From: Herpomyces periplanetae
Taxonomy: Eukaryota; Ascomycota; Laboulbeniomycetes; Herpomycetales; Herpomycetaceae
Assembly (NCBI GenBank): GCA_009733715.1
Contig: WMKJ01000050.1
Location: 31,244 to 95,243 of the forward strand
Reading direction: 5' to 3'
Length of the DNA stretch: 64,000 bases
Position 1 is the stretch's first letter. Each line of letters starts with the position of its first letter. Shown here piece after piece: positions 40,801 to 49,930 of the stretch. Made by a program: the position numbers and the translations under genes. The notes under the pieces were generated by a model that did no database searches, was not told the DNA's origin, and saw nothing but the letters and a program-made list of their open reading frames with translations.

Positions 40801-42065
40801 CGATAAATGCAGAAGTTTCCCAGCATGCATTTATTCGATCTCTACGTTTGAACGAACGAAATGAACGAGCCTGGCAAAATTTAGCTACATTATACATGCT
40901 TAATGGAGACCTTGAATTAGCCCGAGAGGCGTTAAGTCGAGCTCAAAGTATTGATTCGGAATATGGGCTTAGTTGGTTAGGTGAAGGTTTAGTCTCTCGT
41001 CTCGAGGGACGTTTAAAGGATGCTTTGTTAAATACTGCTCATGCTTATGAGTTGGGTAATGCAGCCGATAGTTTCATTTTACAACGAATGGCGATAGAGT
41101 ACTTTGACTACGGTATAATGATAAGCGAGAATGAAGGTCGAGCTAATAACAATATCAAAGTGAAAGACAGTGCAGGAATCTGTATCGAGCGTCCCATTAA
41201 AGCATTGGATCAATATTTAGCACAGTATACGCTTGATCAGTCAATTTATTACCTTCAAGCTTTATACCTGGAGCGTGCGCAAGATTATACACGTGCAAGA
41301 AATATTTTATCAAGTTTATCCAGCCAATTGGAAGCGGAGTATGAAGCTAATGAATCCATACAAATTTTACAAAAGTTTGCCATGGTTAAAGCGGATGTAG
41401 CACGCGTAACTTTAGGCTTGCACGAGTATACCGAGGCCGTTAGCATAGCAGAAGAAACGATTAACTTACTTGAAGTGATCGAGGAAGCTAACCAAACTGA
41501 CGATAATGATATTGAATGGCCAAATAGTTCAAACAAGATTCGATTATCAAGTTATCTTACGCAAGGTTTAGCCCACTTTTTCCTAAATCAGATAGGCCAG
41601 TCCTTAAAAGCTTTTCGAAATGCCTTGGACGAGTGTGGAAGTACATCAGGAGTTATTAACCTGTTAGCTAAAGTCTTATGGGCAACCGGTAGTGAAAAAG
41701 AGCGCTCAACATGCTGTGTTCAATTATCCGGAATTCCCAATGATAGCATTAACTATGCAGAAGCACTCACCATGCAATCAGTTATAGCTATTTTACGCAA
41801 CGATGAAGCTTCAGCGCGTCAGTGTTACGCTAAAATCTGGCAATGTTTAAGCACCCGTACCCTTGCCTTATCAAAGGCCGAAGTTTGGCCTCAATTCCGT
41901 CAAATTTTAACACATTTTACACAATCATTTGGCCTGCCTGGTATCACGGTTAAGCCCGATGTACTAACGGATAATCAATTTGATGAAATCGTCGACCAAA
42001 TTAGAGAATTATCAATACTCGCCAGACGACACGATGATCCTTCTCCCCCGGATGATCAAGGTTAA
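37887..42065 (+). CDS. SKI3: SKI3/TTC37-like TPR scaffold of the Ski complex
   Basis: Ski3 is the TPR scaffold that holds Ski2 helicase and Ski8 and feeds mRNA into the cytoplasmic exosome. The frame encodes 1392 residues without introns, close to the family length (about 1430 in yeast), starting at the ATG at 37887. The N-terminal TPRs read NLAQARKELDAGHYETAKEY and NAFKESLKLKPENLLGLQG. Many TPR motifs follow, including AISYFQLALNVQPDNLVAAS, QCFLKAFELSASEVTAAHRL, DAIQSFLSALRINSKDYHSY and AWQNLATLYMLNGDLELARE. The sequence is helical and soluble, without membrane segments. The order of TPRs with a long C-terminal superhelix fits Ski3 rather than a shorter co-chaperone. SKI2 and SKI8 are not in the window. 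Confidence 0.88.
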   Translation: MTSDQSSVKANLAQARKELDAGHYETAKEYAQQVIRSGEEKCYLGWVLYGRAVELSEKNPSGLQKALNAFKESLKLKPENLLGLQGTLSVLRNSSNLCPKQSQEFLCQSSLYATKLISSNEPELCLKVVQDCIEYCRDTNHECDSLLFLTPDSPLIYDFLSNSPETISKIPHPIVTYQNIATRLEIRENTQINQEIGEQLCMLGSNVQQVQTLVKRRVFTSSNLEIYFQKIIDFSRDEDTDIRRLYEEKMFHRALETLKVLPQSQKSSKLTQVRQLAQDIIIVGHASLPAWNFILNHQNFAEIEKFDFNLLKAYQNLWPNHPMSRIINVCFNHLNAFTSFAALSQSTNLDTPSPSPQTAADAIMIVSEAFDEVKDYLLACRLVSALYIHFNEYEGAIDVVRNAIKLTDKTRQELSIDLNQFALGLNCSLATSLINFEAPKYFDEAKSLFQQIILSSTPLPDTYVGLGLILKDESNYQEAISYFQLALNVQPDNLVAASELAWCQFLSGKLSLALDKLITLISPITNSGESALLSLTQYRIACCLWDIDPSRASRKDRNKAYQWLIRSIQAKIDHAPSYTMLGVYYADFARDKKRARQCFLKAFELSASEVTAAHRLAKEFAKVNDWNTVELISRRIIDAGLTVATSFRRTALSWPYVALGVAQIKRAGYRDAIQSFLSALRINSKDYHSYVGLAEAYYNTGRHNSALSTLKIAKEIAASADVQSVQDTWSCNYIYANVCRELGQFDDAIEAYNHIIGLRPDSHGSSIELIQTLTGRANQKIQLGEFSCAFDCCVEALNVAAKCVNAKVATFTLWKAVGDTCYIFTRLQAQIKELPLEGLLALLRSDIDMDTLKIISDVDGISETEPLNPETTFSSEPSIEEMLGIVFQCCTLAFKRAIMSLPSKSLCLSSAWYNLGFAEYHAHMLIERNHEGNSLGSAKRYLYGSLHCFKQAICLESGNSDFWCALAVSLISINAEVSQHAFIRSLRLNERNERAWQNLATLYMLNGDLELAREALSRAQSIDSEYGLSWLGEGLVSRLEGRLKDALLNTAHAYELGNAADSFILQRMAIEYFDYGIMISENEGRANNNIKVKDSAGICIERPIKALDQYLAQYTLDQSIYYLQALYLERAQDYTRARNILSSLSSQLEAEYEANESIQILQKFAMVKADVARVTLGLHEYTEAVSIAEETINLLEVIEEANQTDDNDIEWPNSSNKIRLSSYLTQGLAHFFLNQIGQSLKAFRNALDECGSTSGVINLLAKVLWATGSEKERSTCCVQLSGIPNDSINYAEALTMQSVIAILRNDEASARQCYAKIWQCLSTRTLALSKAEVWPQFRQILTHFTQSFGLPGITVKPDVLTDNQFDEIVDQIRELSILARRHDDPSPPDDQG

Positions 42066-42336
42066 CCGGTACATTGTATACCAGATATTTATACACTCGT
42101 TTACAAAGATTACACCGTAAACGATGTCTCATGTTGAATGAAAAGGCAAGATAACTTTTTCAAAGGATAGATTATTGGCTACTCATGCTGATCTGCGTAA
42201 GAATGAAGTGTATACAAACAAGATTCGATGAAAGTTTCAGTACCGGGCCAAAGTAAACGAAATGACAAACTGGCGCCGACCAATGTATGTCAAAACTTGG
42301 GAAATTTTTGAAAGAAAAAGGTAAGGAAAAACTAAA

Positions 42337-44758
42337 TTATCGAGCAGTCAAACGACTAAAGGTAAATACACCCAGAATTACTGCTGCAAGTGTAACAATC
42401 GAGCCTGGAAGTAAAAGGTCATTTGGAATTCCGGGAATATACTGGTGTTGGTGTGATTGTGATGTTAATCCGCCAGTTCTTATTGACACAAAAGGTGAAG
42501 CATGATCACCGGTAGAAGTCGTAGAATCTTTTCGATTCGATTTGCCACACAAGGGAGACTTGGAAGGTGTATTGGTTGGATCAATATCGGAAGTCTGGGA
42601 ATCGGCTGTTACGGGTCGTGGTCTAGCTCTAACGGTAGCATGTCGTGATATCTTTGATTTTCGGGAAATAGTTGACGGTTGTCGAAGAGTAGAAGAACAT
42701 GTGGAACCATCTTTCATTCCTTCATAGGATATCATAACACCCTCGGATTCATTCATATTGCTTGAAATAATGGGATCAAGTCCACCTTTTCCCTCTTGGC
42801 CTAGCGTATCAGGGCAAGGGGGCTTTTGAGGATGATGAACAAAGAGATTAACCTTGTCACGTTTATTTTGTCGAGCCAGTATTACAGCTTCGATAAGATC
42901 GTTATCTGATGTCATGGAAATAATGTCACCCTCATTATCCATATAGCTTAATGCGAATCCATGACTTGACAATTGCCCATCATTCACGATAGGCGATCCA
43001 TCCAATTTATCCACATCATCTCCTAATTTTTGAATAACCTGAGATACTAGAGCGGAAATGCCAGCTGAGCCAGTTACCTGAACACGATGAACCCTCCCAC
43101 CGGGCGACTTGAATTTGAAAGGAAATGGTATATCGTGACCTGATGATAATATCCCTGCAACAATTGAATGTTCGGGAGAATCAACTTCACGTAATGATGC
43201 AGATTCATGAGGCATAATCTGATCATTAAAATCCAAACGATTAATATCCGGTGACGTTAAAGACCTTGAATCTGCTCCGTGAACCCGGCTGTTATCGGCA
43301 GATGCTGAAACTACGGAATCTGTATCATTATCAAAGGATAACCAAAACTTATTCCAGGCTGGACCTTCATTATCCACGTTCTGCATACTATTTATTTGAT
43401 CCAGCGTAGCATACGTCAGTTTTAATACGTCAACAATACCGACAATCTCTCCTGTTAGACTTGTAACGGGTAAATTGAGATAATGACCATCTATAACCCC
43501 GGTGAGTAATTAACGTACCAACTAGCCAACTGGCTACTGCAAGAGGGAGTACTTACCGTGCATTTTGCGTAAAGCAGCTTGAATTGTCATATCAATTGAT
43601 GCGAAGTCTGGATGTGGTGTCATAACACGGACAACGCTACAATTTCCCGGATCGATACCTGCCGCAATCACCCGAAGAACTACATCTTTACTGGTGAAAA
43701 TTCCCGTAATTGAACCCTGGTCTTGTACTAAAACTGCCGTAGTATGTCTTTCGCGCATGAGAGATGCAGCTTCGCGGACTGTAGTTCTTACGGATACGGT
43801 CGTCGGTGGTAAACCAGTTAGTACTGATTCCAATGTGGGTCCAGACATTTTTTTGCGTAAAGCTTCAACGTATTGGATTACTTGAAGGGGTTGACATGAT
43901 CCAAGTTCGGCTTGAACCCCTTCGAGAGCATTGTGTAATTTTCTAGATGAACTGTATGCCCTTTCAAGCTTCTCCATAGCATCATAGAAGCATTTGGTAA
44001 TATCTAAAATTCCAGATATATCATGATTTTCATCCATTACGGGTAAATGGCGAAAACCTTTCCGAACCATAAGATCCAGAGCATCTGTTGCACTTGTATC
44101 GGTTTTAGCGCAGAGGGGATTTCTTGTCATGATATCCGCAATTGTCACATCGCGAGCATTAATACCGGCGCCTACTACACGAAATGCCAAATCTTTTGCT
44201 GTAAATATTCCCGCAATACGGTCATCATCATCAGTAACCAAAACACAATCTTCACGTTTTGCCGCCATTAGCTGAGCTGCTTCGGCCACCGATGTGTTAG
44301 GTTTTATCTGTAGGGCGGGACTTGGCCTTAAAGCTAGTACAGTCCCAGGTGGTACTTTACGAGAGTGACGCATACGAGTAACATTGCTACGTTTTTTACT
44401 TAGATCGGCCTCGATTCGTCGTCTGATAGCCTACATAAAATTGAGTTAGCAAATTAGTGTAATATATATATACATATACTTTTTGGTATAAAATTGTTTC
44501 ACTGTATAGATGACAATTTAAGATGTATAAGTTGTATTAAAGAACGAATAATTGGAATTCAAGAATCTTTACCTCATCACGCTTAGATTGCTTTTGACGA
44601 CTTGCACTCAAAGGTGAGGGGTTGGGTATATCATGAAGAGATTGAGGAGTACTTTGCTCTGAACTAGGACGTGGAATTCCCGAATTGTTTGAGCGATATG
44701 GACTAGACGCTTGTTTTCTCGGGGCACCACGAATGGTGCCAGTACCACTAGCTGTCAT
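42337..44758 (-). CDS. CBS and PB1 domain protein with C-terminal membrane anchor
   Basis: Three exons, 44758-44573, 44430-43557 and 43490-42337, give 737 residues. Two CBS pairs span about residues 95-215 and 255-375. Examples are EDCVLVTDDDDRIAGIFTAK, GFRHLPVMDENHDISGILDI, TAVLVQDQGSITGIFTSKDV and HYLNLPVTSLTGEIVGIVDV. A PB1-like domain runs about 475-565 (starting FPFKFKSPGGRVHRVQV, with the acidic core DNEGDIISMTSDNDLIEAV). The last 30 residues hold a hydrophobic helix (LLLPGSIVTLAAVILGVFTF) suited to tail-anchoring. The same architecture occurs in fungal Mug70-type proteins; CBS domains usually sense adenosine nucleotides and PB1 mediates pairing, but the function is not established. Introns are 142 and 66 nt. 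The first ATG in the 5' exon sets the start; the frame is open further upstream. Confidence 0.88.
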
Positions 44759-46137
44759 ATCAAAAAGAGATGTCAGACCAATGTTAAGGGAAAAGCGTCG
44801 TAACAATTATTAAAATCTCAAGACAAGGGAATGAAAAATTGTTGGACTAGAATCCCTCCAACAAAAACGCGTTAACCCGACAAAACCTGAACGCGCTTGA
44901 ATATATTAACGGGTTAAAAACTAGTCAAATTTTTTCCAAATGTTAATTCTATTAAATCACAATCCAAACTTCAACTTGTTCATCGCGTTTCAAAACTTTT
45001 TTTTCCGATAAAATTCACTATTTACATCACGTGACTATACACTTGGGTTGCCGAGACAGCGGAAAAATGTCGGGATAGGGGCGAAAATGGGTTTAGAAGG
45101 GAAGGGAGAGGATTGGACTGGAGTAGATGGAACTGGATTGGATTGAATTCGATGGGATAGGATAGGGTAAGGTACGGCAAGGTAGTTTAGTATGGGTTAT
45201 CATAACAAAAAATATTATAAAGGTTATTATTTTGTATATTAAAATAATTCAAGGATTTTGTTTCCCATATCTCCTCTCTCTCCCTCCCCCTCACCCTCTC
45301 CCTTCTTTCTCCCCCCTTCCACCACCAAATCCCCTCCCGCCTCAACGCCTGCGCCTCATCCACAGATCACGAGAAGGGGGCACGCCACTTAAATGTGGCT
45401 GGTGATGTGGCGAGGCGAAAAGAAAAGTTGGAAAAACGTGATGACGCGAAGGAAAAGTTGCCAAAGTTAGGGATAAATGGAAATAATTATTTTAATTTAG
45501 TCGTTTATTCTAGGTTAAGAATACGTAACTGAGCGGTTAAAAGATTTGGTGAGTTTGGCGCTTTTTTTTTCCATGGGAATTGGAAAAATTTTGGCGTTTC
45601 TATACTCGTTGTATCGGAATCACGCCATAAATTCCAGGTAGTTGGCACACCTTTTTTTTTAACTTATTATCGGCAAGCAGGAAGCGGGCACAAGTGCAAC
45701 ATATTAACCTCCTTTCGTCGAATTTCTATTTGCTTTCGACGTCAAACTTTACATCTGCATTAGACTGAAGCATTTTGCGTGAAAGATTAGTCGTCTGTTG
45801 CCCCGGACCTGTCACACTTAAGGTTGTAGCATGTGGTTTTTGTATGTCAAGAAATCGTTAAAACTTTTCAACGCTCGTCCTTTACCACGCGCAACTTTAC
45901 CCTCTACATCACAAATCATTTGCGCGATCAATCTTTGGCCTGCATTCTCACCGAATTCCCCAAACTTCTCACCTTTATCAAACCATCCTTCTTTAATCCT
46001 TCAATCGGCCCGATCCCGACTTCGACTTTTGTTCGGGAAGCCGATTCCTTCTCTTCCTGTTCTCTTTTCAACCCGATCTTCGGCTCTCATTTGTCGATGC
46101 CGATCCTTCGTTCTGTAGGCATCGTACCTATGAAATT
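44759..46137. promoter_or_regulatory. divergent promoter between CBS/PB1 gene and SPT7
   Basis: About 1.4 kb. CACGTG at 45028-45033 lies 270 bases before the CBS/PB1 start. At 45100-45190 there is a degenerate GGATTG/GGATAG repeat, and at 45268-45340 a C/T-only tract on the plus strand. The last 300 bases before SPT7 carry open frames that read as 5' UTR or upstream ORFs. No independent gene is supported. Confidence 0.45.
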
Positions 46138-49100
46138 ATGAACGAGTCTACCCATTCTAGTCATAGTGATTCCCATGTCTATAACTTAACGGGCTCAATT
46201 GCTTCCGGCAAATCAGACTCGATTTTCGCCTCCCCTGAAAGGTTAAGCCACCTTTTCTACCAACACTTTCTCTCTGCCGAAGAAAGATTACTTCGTTTAC
46301 TCGGGGACGACAGTTCAAAGTTTCCCGATAAACTTCCTTCCGCTAAACATGATCTTGTCAAAAATACTGATAAAACAGCGTCGGTATCGCCATCAAATTG
46401 GCGACCGGCTAGAGTAATAGATGAAGATGATTACAATGATGATACCGAAAGTACTCCGGTCATTCCCTCTTTTGCCAGCACCGAAAACGAGTTAAACATT
46501 CCCTTTTTAAGTGGTTTTACGTCAAAAGATCCAAACTTATTCGATGCATTAACTGGTGAAAATCAAAATTTGGATCTCATAGATAAACTATTAGGTGATT
46601 CCGTGAAGCGCAGCTGTTTCATACATTTTCACACTTTCGAGGATGACGCTGAAGCGTTGCGCTTGGCCAACGCTACCCAGAGCGATCCAGGTTCAAAACT
46701 TTCCTCCAGAGAATCCGGAAAATCTCCTGTAGCTGACCTAAAAAGAAATTCCAAGGCACAATCAAAAAAGGATTCTTCGTTTATACATCTAAATTTAGGC
46801 GCATCAAGCCTTACTCTTAAAAATTTGCTTTTGCGTATGGACGCTAAGCGTAGCTTTATCGAAGTGGATAATCAGGAGATTTGCAAATTGGTCTGCGAGG
46901 TTAAGAAAAACCGAAGCAAATGGGCGAATGAAGATAAAATCGGTCAACAGGAGCTCTATGATGCTGCTGAATATGTGCTTAACTACCTTAAAGCGCAGAG
47001 TGATTTATCTGCTCCATTCATGCAACGAGTTAACAAGCGCGATGCTCCAGATTATTACTCTATAATTAAACAACCTATGGACTTGGGCACAATGTTCAAG
47101 AAACTTAGAAGTTTTCATTATAAGTCAAAAAAAGAGTTTGTTTATGACCTATTCTTGATTTGGTCAAACTGCCTTAAGTACAACCAAACACCCGATTACT
47201 TTTTGCGCGCTAAGGCAGAATGTTTACGGAAACGTTGCGAGACATTAGTTCAGTATATCCCGGATGTTACAGTTCGTGATCGTGTTGACGTTGAAGCGGA
47301 AGAACGCAGGTTAAAGAATGCAAAAATCGACTTCAATGGTAATGAAGACAGCGATGACGGTAAGCTAGCAACAATTTACAATCTCATTTGTTAACAGTAA
47401 ACTAAAGTGTGTTCATATATATAATTAACTAGAGCCGATTATGACCTCAAGAACCAGACAAAATCAAAGCTTACAATCGAACAATGGAACTAATTTACTC
47501 CTGAAGAATTCTGGAATTGAATTACCGCGTGCTTCAGCCTTACTTAATACTTCAGAGGTAACGACGGCTACTGTGCAGTCTCACAATTCAGGTCCCGGTG
47601 AGAATGAAACTAGTACAGTTGACACAAAGGTTAAGTTAGTTGGCAAAGAATTGGAAAAGATAACGAATAAACTGGCCAATACGGGCAATGAAAGTTTACA
47701 TTCAGGCGCAGAGTCACCGGATAAAGTGCCCAAGGTAAAATTGACCTTACAAGAAATTGAACATGAACTATGGAGGGAAAAAACTAAACAAGCCCGAATG
47801 GATGCTGTATCAAGACGAAATCGACTGTTTATCGAAAATCGCATTAACCCGGATGAACCAGCTTTGCTTGTAACGGAGGCATTGGTTAATCGATGTTACG
47901 AAATTCGAGATGCCATGTTATCCGAACTGGACGAAAGTAATAGCTCGGCGAACGGCAACGGGAACGCATTCAAGACAAACCAGTCAATATTACCGGATTA
48001 CTATGAAGTTGTATCATCGATTCCAGATTTGAGTAGCCGATTAACGTGGGAAATTGACTCAGAAGGTCATGTAATAGATCCGTGCGAAGATTGTCTGAGG
48101 CTTATACCTGAAGGGCATTTTACGTCTCCAGTTAGTGCATTTTCGCGCAAAATTGAGTGGAATATGCGGCAAATTCAGATGACCCGAAAGATCTGTTCTA
48201 AAATTGCCATGGTCAAGCAGATGCAAGTACAGTCACAGGTGAGAGAACTTTTCCTTGAACATTTCAACAAAATTTTACAAGTTTCAAGGTCAACAAATTT
48301 CCTAATTGGGAAATTAGCTGATCAAACTAAGCGGGCTAAATTTAACCATTTTTATTACAAGAAATTTCTAACCGAGATTAAATTATGTTGAGGATGTTTT
48401 GAACAGACGTACCATAACTTGTATAACAAGTACAATCCTAAACCTTTTGTAGAGATTGACATTGGAAAGCATGTCGTATCAGATGATGGTCCCGTTATGG
48501 CATCATCGGTGTGTTGGGCGGCTTTACAGCGCAGTTTAGGTAAAATATTCTTCCACGCGGGATTTGAAGAATATCAACCATCTGCACTTGATACGATAAC
48601 TGATATTGCTGGGCAATACTTACAAAATTTAGCCAAAACACTAAAAACCTATCTTGAAGCACCTAAGATTCCGCGAAAATTTTTCGATATTTCTAACGAA
48701 AAAGGCATCTCAACGTCACCATCACCAACTACAGCTACGGCCAATCAATGGCTTCCACGATTTTGTCCCAATGAGGCGATTTTACATGCATTACATCAAA
48801 ATGGAATGAGTATTTCATCACTAGAAAGTTACGTTAACGAAGAAATCGATCGACTGGGCAATAAACTTCGGGTAATGCATGAACGAATGAAGTCTCATTA
48901 CGCAGATCTTTTACGACCCAGCATAGATTCGAGTCACGGGCCGGATGGTGTCGGAGCATTTTCCGATGGAAGTGAACAATTCGTTGGAGGTGATTTTGCC
49001 GAAGATATTGGTGTAGACTTTTTCGGATTTCGTGAATTGGGTCTCGATAAAGAATTTGGATTATCATCTCTATCAGTTCCATTACATTTATTACAAAATC

Positions 49101-49660
49101 GGTTATTTCAAGGTTACCAAAATCAGAATGCATCAACTGTTACAGCTACTGGTTTAATATTAAAACCAGCACCGCCCTATGAACCATTAAAATTGGAAAA
49201 CATTAAGCAGCAAATTGGTTTAGTACAAGATTTTTTCCTGGAAAAGTTAAAACTATCACCCCATTCCGATCGGTTAATTGAAGATGATGAATTACCCGCT
49301 AAACAAAGATTTCCTAAACCTCGATTACCCCCCTCCGGCAAAATCACCAGTCCGCGAAAACGCCCTATTCGTGAACAGCAAATGCTGGCCAAAAAACGGC
49401 GCAAACTCGAAGAAGAAGCTGCGGCGGCAGCGGCTGCTGCAGCGGCAACAACTCCTTCTGCATTAGGATCGAACTCTGCAACTCAGGAATGTGCGACCAA
49501 TCCAGGTGCTGAATCGTCGGAAGGTTCGACTGGCAACGGCGTCGCAGCTGCCTCCACCGGTAAGCTAGTGAGTAAGTTGAAGCTTGATTTTCCCGGGCCG
49601 CCGAAAAAGCTTCCGTCGGTCACATTTGTGTTGTCCAAGTCGTCGAAAAAGGGTAAATAA
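46138..49660 (+). CDS. SPT7: SPT7-like SAGA subunit (bromodomain and histone fold)
   Basis: Structural subunit of the SAGA coactivator complex. Exons 46138-47359, 47433-48238 and 48407-49660 give 1093 residues. The bromodomain lies at about residues 278-385 (YYSIIKQPMDLGTMFKKLRS, then CLKYNQTPDYFLRAKAECLR with the acetyl-lysine-binding Asn). A histone-fold region begins near residue 710 (CWAALQRSLGKIFFHAGFEE, then TDIAGQYLQNLAKTLKTYLE), as in Spt7, where it pairs with Taf10. A coiled acidic region with an 11-residue poly-Ala run is near 1014-1024. Intron 2 (48239-48406) is 168 nt with a GTGAGA donor, a CTAAC branch-like site and a GAACAG acceptor. It is a multiple of three and contains one in-frame TGA (48389-48391), so unspliced message would truncate before the histone fold. 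Intron 1 is 73 nt. Confidence 0.9.
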
Positions 49661-49930
49661 AGCGCTTAATCTGTCGGTGCTGCGTATCCTGGGTGGGTTG
49701 ATTGGCAATTGGTTTGTCCATTGTTTGGCCGCATTGTCAGCGCACTTTTCTCGCTTTTCGCGCTACGTCACAGTTTTGTCGGCGGTTTTACATTCATTTT
49801 GTCGGGGAGTTTCTTCTATTTTGTTTACGTTTTGACGGTGTTTATAAGGGTTTATCAATCATTCTACTATTCATTCACTCATTCACACACTCACGTCTTC
49901 TCACTCTAATCTATGCATCTTTTTCATACT

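Noticed and set aside
45831-46141. Overlapping short frames just before SPT7
   Set aside because: No recognisable domain and not needed for the SPT7 model; probably 5' UTR or upstream ORFs.
48389-48391. In-frame TGA in SPT7, possible selenocysteine, readthrough or pseudogene
   Set aside because: It lies within a good GT-AG intron with a branch-like CTAAC, and splicing restores a normal SPT7 alignment.
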